NCBI GenBank assembly: GCA_947650365.1 | Contig: OX393557.1 | Coordinates: 32,739,099 to 32,803,098, forward strand | Length of the DNA stretch: 64,000 nucleotides | Direction: 5' to 3' | Source: Chamaelirium japonicum | Taxonomy: Eukaryota; Streptophyta; Magnoliopsida; Liliales; Melanthiaceae | In this document: positions 26,515 to 37,197 of the stretch, one piece after another | Position numbering within the stretch: position 1 is the first letter of the stretch | Layout: every line of letters begins with the position of its first letter | Notes under the pieces: model-generated | What the model was told of the DNA's origin: nothing | The model's database searches: none | Seen by the model: only the letters and a program-made list of their open reading frames with translations | Position numbers and translations under genes: made by a program

Positions 26515-29500
26515 CTAGGCAAAGTACCTTTTGAGGGACTTGCCACTGGTAGGCAAAGTCGCCACTGGTTCGCAGCTATCGCCCGTCTTCTTCGCTTCAA
26601 TATAGTTGGAAGTGAAGATCTTCTTGACTGGAGTTTTGATGATTGTTGGAGTTTGACTGGAGTCGATGCCCCGGCAATTTGGAAGGATTTGTTCGCCGCT
26701 TTTGCAGAGACGAGCTTGAGTCTTTGTCAGGCGATGTGGTATTGCAGCTGAGGGTAGTGAACCCATGTGCGCCATGCTTTCTTTGCTGCGGCTGGATTTG
26801 AACATCAACTCGGTGGAGTTTTGCCCCCAAGTGCCTTCTGGCTTGATTGCGAGTTGCTCGGAGCTGGTGTACTCGGAAGACTCGGTTGACCTCGAGAATT
26901 GCAACAGACCATGTAACGGTAGTGTCGTCTCTTGCAAAGTGATGAAGTCGGCCTCGGAGAATGATGACGCTGGTTCCTTTGCTGGAGTGGAAGGCGATCG
27001 TCCTGGTTTGCGAAGCCACTTAAGTGCGAGCCGCTGGACTGAAGCAGCTTGAGCAAGCAACGGAACACCTCGCATCGAGCTTGATTTGAAGTTGACATGA
27101 ATTTTCCGTCTTGATGCTGGCGCTTCCTTATTTTTGTGCACCATTTGGCTGGAGGATGTCACTGGTTTTGCAAGTTGAGAGTTTTTGTCCATCGCAGCTG
27201 CTTTGGCTTCCTGGACTTGTGGAGCTTTTGCTGGAGGAGCTTCTGCAACGAAGTCTTTGGCCTTGTAAAACTTGGCATCAGCAAGGTGTGCTTTAGCCTT
27301 GTTGAACAGCTTGCCGTTGGCAGTGATGCTTCTCCCCATGCCTTTTATGTTGGAGTCGCTTTCTTCATTGTATTTCCGGAGCACGCGGTGAACTTCCATC
27401 ATGCAGCAGGAGACCTTGAAGTTTTGATCAGCTTCAAGGAAGCAATTGGGAAAGAACTCCTGGAGTGTCGCCGGCTCTAGAAAGCTTTGCTGGAGGAAAT
27501 TTTTCAGATTTGCCGGTGGTACTTTGGACGTCTTTTTTCCTGGAGCTTCATTCTTTTCCTTGAAGGACTTTCTTCTGGGGAGTTTTCTTGTCGCCCGGTT
27601 TTTCTTATGGTTAGCCAGACGTGCTATCCTGTAGCTTGATCGTCGTGGCCTTCTCCCTCGAGGCGCCATAGCCCGCGTGTTTTCATCAGTAAGATCTTCC
27701 TCGCCAAGGTGAAGAACTGGTGCTGCAACTGAAGGCACTTCTTTGATCGGAAGGACTTGCACTTCTAGAGACTGTACCGATTCATCTTCTGATCCCCAGC
27801 TGGTTGGCTTGATTTCTTCATTTGGAATCGAAGGAGGCCTGGAGTAGAGGACATAATAGTCAATTTTGCCCGATGGTTGGCCTAGCAGGTTGACTTCGGG
27901 GCTTCTTTGTTCGTCTCTAGCTTTGAGCAGGTGTCGGGACGTAGTTTCGTTTGGAAGAGGGAGTGCTTGCATGAGAGACGGTTGCCCCCAAGACAGTAAG
28001 GATTTGGCCCTAGGCACTGAAGAAGTATGTCGTCGTCGTCTTCTTGGACTGCCCCCTTTCTTTGAGTCATCAACGGTGGACTGCCCCCCTTCTTCGAGGA
28101 CTGGCGGGGCGTCGGGCAACTCGTCGTCCGAAGTAGAAGTTTCACCGTTGTCGGGATCCGTAATAGAGATATGATTGACGGCAGCCATGGGTGGGTGGGT
28201 AGGTGTTGAGACAAAGTCCTCGATTGGCATCCCCAGACGATCGAATGCCGACTTCTTCTTTGATTGTTTGACTGGCCCGAGCCTCTCGAACACGGATGTG
28301 CGTTTTCGATTCGACCAGTCTTTACCACCTCTGGTTTGCTTCCGGAACAAGGCTTGGCCTCGAACCCATCGTCGTCTTCTCCTGCTTCCTGGATGGCTGA
28401 GGTAGGTAGAGAGTGCATCGGAGATTGTCGATTCTTCGGCTACTTCATCTGCCATCCTCGCCTCGATGTAGTTCGAGGTGAAGGTTTTCTTCGCTGCGGT
28501 TCTGATGACCAACGGAGCTTGACTGGAGCCGATGCCTCGGCGGTTCGGGGGAATTTGCTCTTCGTTTTGAAACAGCCGAGCTTGAGTTCTCGTCATCCCA
28601 TGCGGAGTTGCTGCTGATGGGAGTGTGCCCATGGCGCTTTCCTCGTTGTAGCCAGCTCTAAACAGCAACTTGGCAGCGTTTTGCCCCCAACTCCCTTTCG
28701 GCTTGAATCCGAGTTGCTCGAGGTCTGCTGATTCGACAGGTCTGCTCGGGTTCGGAGCTTGCGTCAGACTAGGTAGTGGCACCATCATTTCTTGCAGAGT
28801 GATGACGTTGGCCTGAGATAACGACGGGGCCAACTTCCTTGTCGGAGTAGAAGGCGATCGCTCGGATTTTCGGAGCCACTGAGGCGCGAGACGCAGGACA
28901 GGCGCCGTTTGGATTGGCAACGGGGTATGTTGCATTGCTCTTGGCTCGAAGCTGATGCGCATCCTTCGCCCAGGTTTCGGCGTTCCTTGGACCTTGAGTC
29001 TTGCCTCGTCGGAGGGTAGCGCCAGATTTGCGGGAAGAGGAGTCTTGTCCTGCTTCACTTCTTCAATCTTTTGGGCTCGAGGAGCTTTAGCTGGCAGAAC
29101 TTCCGCGACCAGGCCCTTTGCTTGGTAGAACTTAGCGTCGGCCAGGTGTGCCTCGGCCTTGTTGAATGGCTTGTCATCCGCAACTATGCACCTCTCCACG
29201 CCTTCTTCGTAGTACTTGAGGCACTGGTGCCAGGTGGATACCACGATGCCGTTCTCGTGCAGCCATGGTCTTCCCAACAGGAGGCGATATGACGTCTGGC
29301 AATCGATGATGTGGAAGAGGACCGTTGTATCCAGCGGGCCGATGGAAAGCTTCAAACGAATGATTCCGACGGTGGACTGTCCGCCCTGGTTGAAGCCTTG
29401 AATGACCAATTGACTTGGTGAGAGCTGGTCGTCGGTGATGCCGAGTTGCCGCATCGTCTAGATAGGCATGATGTTGACGGCGGAGCCACAGTCCAACAAG

Positions 29501-32388
29501 ATTCGGTTCACTGGCTTCTCCTTGATGTATCCCGAGACATAAAGAGGCCGGTTGTGCAATCGCGTCCCGAGTTGCAAGTCCTCATCTGAAAAGGTTATCG
29601 TCGCATCACACGAGGCTACAGCTTTGCGCTTCTGGTCGTCCTTCCTCTTCCTGCTGTAGCTATCCGAATCGGCCAAGGCCGTAGCCATTGCCAGGCGAGC
29701 CTTCTTCGGGAGATGCAAAGCTTCTACGAGCGGCATGTGCAGTATTGCTTCGTCGTGAGAGACAGTGCCCCCTTCGTCAGAATCGTCTCCCTCATCTGCG
29801 GAGTCGCCTTCTCCAGAAGTTTTGCTTTCGTTCTTTCCTTCCGACGCCTCATGGACTTCGACCATGCAACAAGACACCTTGATGTGTTGGTCCGCTGGGA
29901 CGAAGTGATCTGGGAAGAACTCTTGCAAAGTTGTCGGCTCTGGAAGACTCTGCTGAAGGATATCGTCTTGGCTTACTGGCGGCACTTTGAACGCCTTCCT
30001 TCCCGGAGTCTTGCTTTTCTTCTTGTAGGTCTTCCGCTTGGTGAATCCCCTCATCACACGGTCTTGCTTGAGCTTCTTTTCTTGCCATGGCTTTCGTCGC
30101 CGCGGTAGCATGACCCATGCTTCTTCGTCGGTGGATTCCCCTCCGCTAGGATGATGGTCGACAGCAGTAACTGGTTCCCTCGGAGGTACTTGTTCTTCTG
30201 GAGGCTCTACTGACTCGTCTTCCGATCCCCAGCCGGTGGGCTTGATTTCGTTGATTGAAACGGACGGAGGCCTTGAATAGAGGACGTAATAGTCGAACTT
30301 CCCCGAAGGTTGGCCCAGCAGACCGACTTCCGGATCTCCTTGATCGTATCTCCTTTGGAGCGCCCGTTGGGATGCAGCATTGTTTGAAAGAGGTGCTGGC
30401 GTGAGCGATGATTGCCCCCAGGGCAGCGGTGTTTCCTCCCCGGTGAGCGCAGGAGTATATTGACGTCGCTTCGAGCCTTTTGGCTGGGAAGTTGACTTAG
30501 CGATTGGAGCTTGACGGTTGATGCGCAATTTGGGCATGCTTCGTCGAGCGGCAACGAGTACCGGCGAGAAGGAGCCGAAGGTGATGGACGTCATGTTGGC
30601 CATAGCAACCTCCCCGGAGTCGATCTCTATCTTCCCTTGCTTGGCGAGTGCCATGATTCTTTCCTTGAAGACGAAGCATCTTTCGATGGGATGACTCACC
30701 ACCCGGTGGTATTTGCAGAAGAGAGGGTCGTCGACGCGATGCATCTGCTCGGGCCTCTTCGAAGGAGGAAGCTCTATCATCTTCTCTTGCAGCAGTTGGT
30801 CAAACATGGAGGAGACTTCCGAGTCTGGGAAGGGGTACTCCTTTGCTTTGAGCTCCTCGAGAGTCATCCTTTGTCTTGGCGGCGGAGGCGGTGGTATGGC
30901 GACTCCCTTCTTCTGATCCGGCTTGCCACCGATCTTGAGCGGTTTGGAGGTCGAAGCGACGTCGGCAACATTGACTTGTTTCGGTTTCGTTACCGGTGGC
31001 TTGTCCTTCTTCTCTATCTTCAAGAAGTCTTTGTTCTTCGAGTCCCCGCAGTTTGCTAGGCTGAGTTCCATGTCATGAGCCCGAGTTGCGAGTTCTTCGA
31101 AAGACCGAGGCTTGATACCTTTGAGGATGTAGAGTAGACCCCAGTGCATGCCTTGGGTGCACATCTCGATGGCCGAGTCTTCAGACAAGCGGTCTCGTGA
31201 ATTCAGCACGAGGTTCCTCCACCTGTCGATGTAGTCGATCACTGGCTCGTCTTTCCTTTGCTTGACGGCGGTGAGTTCGATCATGCTGACGGTTCGTCTG
31301 GTGCTGTAGAAGCGATTGAGGAACTCCCTCTCCATCTGATCCCAGCTGTCGATGGTTCCTGCAGGAAGATCAACGTACCAGTCGAACGCGTTGCCTTTGA
31401 GGGTGCGGACGAATTGCTTCACCATCTCGTCGCCATATGTGCCGGCATTATTGCAGGTCTCGATGAAATGGGCGACGTGCTGTCTTGGATTTCCCTTTCC
31501 GTCGAAGTGCTGAAACTTTGGCGGCTGGAATCCGACCGGGAAGCGTAGCTGCTGGATCCTCGTGGTGTAGGGCTTCGAGTATGCCGCCGTGATCGGAGGA
31601 AGGCCACTGCTGTGAGAACGCATCATGTCGGCTATCAACGCTTGGACTTGCTGAGCATTCATCGTTGCCGTTGCCGGAGGTTGAGTGGCCACCGAGGTTG
31701 GCGCTGGGGAGACGACTTCCAATGGGACAGGAGCCGAGGAGAGTGCTGGAGTAGCTGCTTGAACCGTCGCAGCAACTTCTGCAGGAACGGGAGTTGAAGG
31801 CGGAACTGGAGAGGCGACGGGTTGGCTGACTACTGCAGCGTCCTTCGCGCTTAGCTTTTGGAGCAGAGTGTTGATGTGACGATCCTTCTCCTCCATTAGC
31901 CGAGTAATCTGCGCCATGTGCTCGTTCATCTGCATGACTTGGAGCTGAAGAGCGGTCGGAGGATGGTGACGGAGAATATCTCGGTGTTGCATGTTCGCAT
32001 CCTCGCCGTCATCATCGGAGACGTAGTTACGCCGACTTGCTTCTGGCTGATGATTGATGTTTGCCCCCTGCAGAGGAGGTGCAACGTCTGTCGGAGAACC
32101 CGAACGGGTTCGGGGTTGGGGCTGGTCCTCCCCAAACTTCTAGACATGGACTCCAGGATCGAGGCTCGTTTCTTCAAGCACCAGGGCCTCGTCGGCGCTT
32201 TGGCGAGCATCTTCGGTAGTAGCTTCCGGCACGAAGACATCCGCAAGAGTCCGTGTACGCCGAGTGTAGACGCGGACCATTGGAGGAGCATCACCCTCCG
32301 GATTTACTGGATCACCGTGTCGGAGTAGAGGAGACTCGGCGATTGGTGAGAGGCTTGGAGCAAACGCATCGTTGTTTGTTCCGGCCAT
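26515..32388 (-). pseudogene. Gag-protease polyprotein frame with two in-frame TAG codons
   Basis: One frame runs from an ATG at 32388 (GCAATGGCC context; another Met at 32400) to TAG at 26517-26515, about 1,958 codons, broken only by TAG at 32142-32140 and TAG at 29457-29455. Counting from the Met at 31992: Retrotransposon gag domain about residues 175-290 (FDGKGNPRQHVAHFIETCNN, YSTRRTVSMIEL), a variant zinc knuckle CKYHRVVSHPIERC (426-439), and the protease start LLDCGSAVNIM at about 832, right before the second TAG. Protease continues after it (LLLGRPWLHENG). Downstream are two diverged copies of a long segment (LLGQPSGK-DYYVLYSRPPS to TSNYIEA); the second lacks the protease. No RT, RNase H or integrase motifs occur. 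The active site reads D-C-G-S where D-S/T-G is usual. Confidence 0.88.
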
Positions 32389-32436
32389 TGCAAACTTCAA
32401 GCAGCTTCTTCAACCGTACGGATGAAAGGAGAAGAG

Positions 32437-32454
32437 GTCCCACCGGGCGTGCCA
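32437..32454 (-). promoter_or_regulatory. Primer-binding site of the 15.6-kb element
   Basis: Six bases inside the 5' LTR end the minus strand reads TGGCACGCCCGGTGGGAC, starting with the TGG expected opposite the tRNA CCA end. I could not assign the tRNA from memory. Confidence 0.7.
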
Positions 32455-33509
32455 GAAATCTGTGGACGCGGAAAAAAAGCGCGGGTCGTCTTTATTGCGA
32501 ATCACACGAGATTACAATTGTGGCCGGGACCCGGGTTGCTCGGGTGTAGCGAGTCCGGGTTGCGGTAAGTTTTGATCAGGGGATTGTGGGAAAGATCTTC
32601 TGGGGGATCCCTTTGATCCGCGTCTCCACGTGGTATTCGTGCGAGAGCTCTGAAGGGGCTGCCCAGGACAGGGGTTTTACAGGGAGAGGGTTTTGGAGAG
32701 GCTAAGGAATGTCCACCGTTGCTTTGTCCCTTCCGTGCTTCGCGCTTTCTCGGCTAGGGGGTTTTCGGCTTCGTTCCTCGGTCTTCGCGTCTTCCTCGTT
32801 CCTTGCTTGACCTCGGTGTCCTTGATCGTCGGTTCGCGGCGTCGATCTAGCTTTTGGCGTTGGCTTTGGCTTTGGCTTTTTGGCTTTGGCTTTGCTCCGG
32901 CGTGGCTCTGGCTTTTGCTTTGCTTCGGCGCTTGCACTTGGACGTAGCTGGGAGAGACTTGCGATGCTTTCGTTCTTCCGGACTTCGCGTCGTATCGGCT
33001 AGAACGTGCGGTGCTTTTGCTCGTGGCCGGCGTAGTCGCTTGGCTTTGGCACTTGCGTTGCTTTGGCGCGGGCTTTACTGGGGCTTTGCTTTGGCCTCTT
33101 GCGTTGGCTTTAGCTTTGGCGTCAACTCGATCTTCTTCTTCGAACGACGTGGGCTACTTCTCCGGTGCTTCGACGGTTTACGTATCGACTGGACTTCTCT
33201 TCTTCTCCGGGCTTCTTTGGCGTGATCGGAGTCGAAGAATGCTTTCGAAGATGGTGGGGGTAGCACCGATCTCCGTGCGACGGTTGTGGCGTCGGCTTTT
33301 GTTGATGAAGACAACGAGGGTAGCGACGGTCTCCGTGCGACGGTTGTAGCGTCGGCTTTTGTTGATGAAGACGACGGGGTAGCGACGCTTCAGACGATCT
33401 GCTCCAGGCTTTCTTCTTCGTGGATGGGGCAGGCGTTAGTCGAAGACGACGGGGTGATGACGCTTCGCTTCTCTCCTCCGGGCTTTGGGGCTTGATCGGG
33501 ATCGAGGAT

Positions 33510-34190
33510 TTGTTGGAGCCGACGGGGTAGTGCCGCTCCTCTTCTTCTCCGGGCTTTTGAGCTTGATCGGAGTCGAAGCTTGTTGGAGACGACGGGGTAG
33601 TGCCGCTCCTCTTCTTCTCCGGGCTTTTGGGCTTGATCGGAGTCGAAGCTTGTTGGAGACGACGGGGTAGTGCCGCTCCTCTTCTTCTCCGGGCTTTTGG
33701 GCTTGATCGGAGTCGAAGCTCGTTGGAGACGACGGGGTAGTGCCGCTCCTCTTCTTCTCCGGGCTTTTGGGCTTGATCGGAGTCGAAGCTTGTTGGAGAC
33801 GACGGGGTAGTGCCGCTCCTCTTCTTCTCCGGGCTTTTGGGCTTGATCGGAGTCGAAGCTTGTTGGAGACGACGGGGTAGTGCCGCTCCTCTTCTTCTCC
33901 AGGCTTTTGGGCTTGATCGGAGTCGAAGCTTGTTGGAGACGACGGGGTAGTGCCGCTCCTCTTCTTCTCCGGGCTTTTGGGCTTGATCGGAGTCGAAGCT
34001 TGTTGGAGACGACGGGGTAGTGCCGCTCCTCTTCTTCTCCGGGCTTTTGGGCTTGATCGGAGTCGAAGCTTGTTGGAGACGACGGGGTAGTGCCGCTCCT
34101 CTTCTTCTCCGGGCTTTTGGGCTTGATCGGAGTCGAAGCTTGTTGGAGACGACGGGGTAGTGCCGCTCCTCTTCTTCTCCGGCCTTTGCT
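33510..34190 (-). repeat. 70-bp tandem array inside the 5' LTR
   Basis: The 10-mer GCCGCTCCTC recurs at exact 70-bp steps from 33532 to 34162. Because 70 is not a multiple of three and the minus strand of the unit has no stop in any frame, all three frames stay open across the array (up to 387 codons, 34285-33122), giving 70-residue periodic basic/Ser/Pro peptides. The array lies downstream of the TATA-like box, so it should be transcribed as part of the RNA leader. I do not regard these frames as real proteins. Confidence 0.93.
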
Positions 34191-34437
34191 TCTGGCGTCT
34201 TCGGAGTCGAAGGGTTCTTCTTCTCCGAGCTTTCTTCTTCGTGCACGGAGTCGAAGGGATGATCTTCGTGTGCAAGGGTCTTCACATTGATGAGGACTTT
34301 CAGTAAGCCGATCCCTCGGGACAGGCTTGACTGTGCCTCGTGAAGCCTTGGGTCGATGAAGAAGCGTCTCCTCTTCTGCAGAGCTCTGGCGTTTCGTCTT
34401 CAATTTCCCCACCATTTTTTCCTTCCCCCGCCCCCTC

Positions 34438-34445
34438 TATTTATA
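34438..34445 (-). promoter_or_regulatory. TATA-like box of the 5' LTR
   Basis: Minus strand reads CCTATAAATAGAGGGGG here, a good plant TATA match. The identical site occurs in the 3' LTR at 21647-21654. Transcription would start about 25-35 bases further left and proceed through the 70-bp array toward gag. Confidence 0.75.
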
Positions 34446-35175
34446 GGCAAAGAGGTGGGGAGAGAGATATGGGAACTTTTTAATTTTAAATCCCTTTTGT
34501 ATCTCTCTCATAATTACCCGGATTTTATTCATCCATTGATGAAGGGAATAACATTTAGTTGTTTTCCTTTTCTGGCGGGTGCAATTATGGCTGGATTTTG
34601 TGCACGAAATCGATGGCGATCGGGCGCTTCGTCTTGTGCGTCGGATCGAGGGATCGGCGCAGATCCGCGTGTGTGCAGACGTCATACGCTACCTCCCCCC
34701 GCGCATGGCGGTATTTTTTCCTTTTCTTTCTTTTCTTTCCTTTTCTTTTCTTTCCTTTTTTCTTTTCTTTCCTTTCTTTCCTTTCCTTTTTCTTTTCTTT
34801 CTTTTTCTTTCCTTTCCTTTTTCTTTTCTTTCTTTTTTCTTTTCTTTCTTTTTTCTTCCCTTTCCTTGCAGGGCCGGCCGGCCTCTCCATGGGGTTCGGT
34901 CCCCACTAGGGCCGGCCCTATGGGGTTCGGACCCTAGTAGGGACCGGCCCCTCTTGAGGCGGGGTCCGGGTCCGTGTCGGCGCGCGCGAGTTGGGTCCGC
35001 GTGTCGGGTTTGCATCCACGTCTGTGCGAGCGAGTTGGGTCCGCGTGTCGGGTTTGCATCCGTGTCGGCGCGAGCGAGTTGAGTCCGCGTGTCGGGTTTG
35101 CATCCGCGTCGGCACACGTAAGTCGGGTTCGGGTCCGACGAAATTCGTGTGTCTACACACATGTTATGTTGGGTA

Positions 35176-35786
35176 GGGGTGCAACATGGGTCGGGTAAAA
35201 TCGAAAACCTGATCCAACCCGAAAACCCGACTAAATATGGGTTGATTCTGGATTGGGGTGCAACATGGGTCGGGTAAAATCGAAAACCCGATCCACCCCG
35301 AAAACCCGACTAAATATGGGTTGCTTCTAGATTGGGGCTCTTGTAAACCCGATCCAAACCCATAGCCGAACTCATATATATTATACCACATCCATATGTT
35401 ACGGCTTTGGACTTTTGGACTACATTACACTAGCACCCAAGTAAATATTAGTAGCATGCTAACGTTGAACCAACTGCCAAGAGAACTCAATGGGCGACTA
35501 AAGTGTAAAGCGCAACGTGGACCTCCAGGTTGCTAGCAAATAGCCGATTATTATTATTATTTTAGACCAATTACCAAACCGAGAAGGCGAGAATTGACCC
35601 GAACCAACCCAACCTTAGTGTGGATTGGGTTGGTTCGGGTCTACGCCCAAGTCGGGTTGGTTCGGGTTTCAATATAGTAGAACCGATTAGTTCGGTTCGG
35701 TTCCAGATTGGCTCAGGACTAGTTCGGTTCGGTTTCAGATTGGCTCAAATTTGAACCAACCCGACCCAAGTTCTACCCTTAATGTT

Positions 35787-35788
<2 letters not shown>
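35176..35788. repeat. 79-bp direct repeat and GGGTTCGG-rich sequence
   Basis: GCAACATGGGTCGGGTAAAA starts at 35181 and again at 35260, giving two 79-bp units. The rest to about 35780 is rich in GGGTTGGTTCGGGT / ACCCGAACCAACCC motifs in both orientations, typical of an old foldback-like repeat. No gene. Confidence 0.7.

Positions 35789-35847
<59 letters not shown>
35789..35847. repeat. (GA)n microsatellite
   Basis: About 29 GA units followed by a short GT run. Confidence 0.97.
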
Positions 35848-35849
<2 letters not shown>

Positions 35850-36085
35850 TGTGTTTCAGCATGCTTCTCCACTAATATTAAAAATGAAGAAAGCAAAGCA
35901 TATCATTGAGGTTGAGAGTCAGTGCCCTTTCGCAGCCTTCGGTATCATCCAGCACTTCCAAGCTAGCATTAAAGTTTGCATGTGGCATCCTTTGTGGGAT
36001 CACATCACAACTGAAAACAAAGAAATCTAAATTAATTAGCTAAGAAATTGATGTTTTTGGGTCCTCCACGTGAGCTAATAGAGAG

Positions 36086-36256
36086 ATGCTATTCAGTCCG
36101 AAGGTTTTTCCGATTCCGCCAGCCTGATTGACTTGACAGCATACAACTAATGGCTGAAACCCACTAATAATATTTAAATCTTTTAAATCACCAGTTGCAC
36201 ATTGCCACATCAATCGGGCTGAGCGAAATCGAAAAAACCTTCGGACTGAATAGCAT
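36086..36256. mobile_element. 171-bp MITE
   Basis: Inverted ends pair over about 45 bp: ATGCTATTCAGTCCGAAGG at the left and CCTTCGGACTGAATAGCAT at the right are exact complements over 19 bp, with further pairing inside. The terminal ATGCTATTCA is shared with the unit at 15909-16070. No coding capacity. Confidence 0.82.
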
Positions 36257-36376
36257 TTTTCGATCTAATAATACCATCCAAGTTGTCCAGTGGAAGGATC
36301 TCTGTATGAAATGGATAAGAGCTTTGGAGCACACCCTTACAGCATGCAATCAACCCCCTCGCTTGGGGTGGGGTCA

Positions 36377-36980
36377 TATACAGCCCACGAATTCCCATAG
36401 GCAGCCTCCATCAAAGGAAACAAAGGTTTTTCCCAAAGACAACTCCCATCCCAAGAATACCCACCTTTTTTGCTTTCTTCTCTATTGTGCTCGTGCAGAC
36501 CGCTGCCATCCGTCAGCATCATCCAACTCATCGCCCCCATATCCTTCCCTTCTTATGTATCCTCTTTCCCCTCTTGTCCCTTCTCTTTCCCCCCTCCTCC
36601 TCCTCCTAAAAACAACGATACTTGACCATTTCAGACCATGTGCACCTACTATACATTCGACCATTAGTGTCCAAATGTTCTATGGATGCATTCGGCTTCC
36701 ATGGCCAAATGCATCGTAGGTGCCCTCGGCCTTGAATGATCGAGTGTCGTTATTTCCAAGAGGAGGGAAAGAGGAGGGGGAAAGAGGAGGAAGAAGAAGG
36801 CGAGGAAAGGGGAGAGGAGGAAGGAGGGAGGCGGGCGTGGGTTGCCACTGGTGAAGGGCGATGGGGACGGCTAGTGAGTGTTGCCCTTAGTAAAAGAGCA
36901 GGGATGGAATGGGAGACATAATGGATAATTTTTTTATTTTTAAGTTTGGGCTGCCTATGGGAATTTGTAGGCTGCATATA
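36377..36980. mobile_element. About 600-bp terminal-inverted-repeat element with nested hairpin
   Basis: ATTCCCATAGGCAGCC at 36391-36406 is complementary to GGCTGCCTATGGGAAT at 36949-36964, and flanking TATACAGCCCACGA / TTGTAGGCTGCATATA extend the inverted repeat to about 30 bp. Inside, 36614-36751 forms a second hairpin (AACGATACTTGACCATT against AATGATCGAGTGTCGTT), about 138 bp, probably a separate nested MITE. Neither has coding capacity. Confidence 0.72.
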
Positions 36981-37197
36981 GTATCTTCATTTTACAGGTC
37001 TAGTGACACTCCCGACTAGTCCCAATTTTTGATTTATCATGAACTATTCGAATATTTGAGAACTTGAACAAATGTTTAAAACTTATTTTTAATTTGTTTA
37101 TGTTTAAGAAATATAAATACTCTGGTGATTGATTAGCACTGCCTTTGTTGCCATAACTCTCCCTTGTTTCAACATACACAAACATATGAACAGAGTT

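Larger units (their letters stand above)
19600..35157 (-). mobile_element. Complete non-autonomous Ty3/gypsy-type LTR retrotransposon, 15.6 kb
   Basis: LTRs at 32461-35157 (5' in element sense) and 19600-22366 (3') begin TGTAGACACACGAATTTCG and end GCGTCCACA on the minus strand. A perfect 5-bp duplication CACAT flanks the element (19595-19599, 35158-35162). Primer-binding-like and polypurine sites sit at the expected LTR edges. The internal region encodes a gag-protease frame (32388-26515) followed by 4.1 kb without a recognisable reverse transcriptase, RNase H or integrase on either strand. By eye the LTRs differ by about 15 substitutions plus one 70-bp repeat unit, that is about 0.5-0.6%, suggesting a recent insertion. 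With its own polymerase missing, mobilisation must have depended on a relative. Tat-like affinity is my inference from the long LTRs and gag style. Confidence 0.95.
32461..35157 (-). repeat. 5' LTR of the 15.6-kb element (2,697 bp)
   Basis: Starts TGTAGACAC and ends GTCCACA in element sense. It contains a pyrimidine tract on the plus strand (34716-34868, CTTTT-type), a TATA-like box (34438-34445), and ten copies of a 70-bp tandem unit (about 33510-34190). Being upstream in element sense, this copy would supply the promoter. Confidence 0.95.

Noticed and set aside
25521-30108. Plus-strand frames opposite the gag-protease region
   Set aside because: These are shadows of the minus-strand coding frame.
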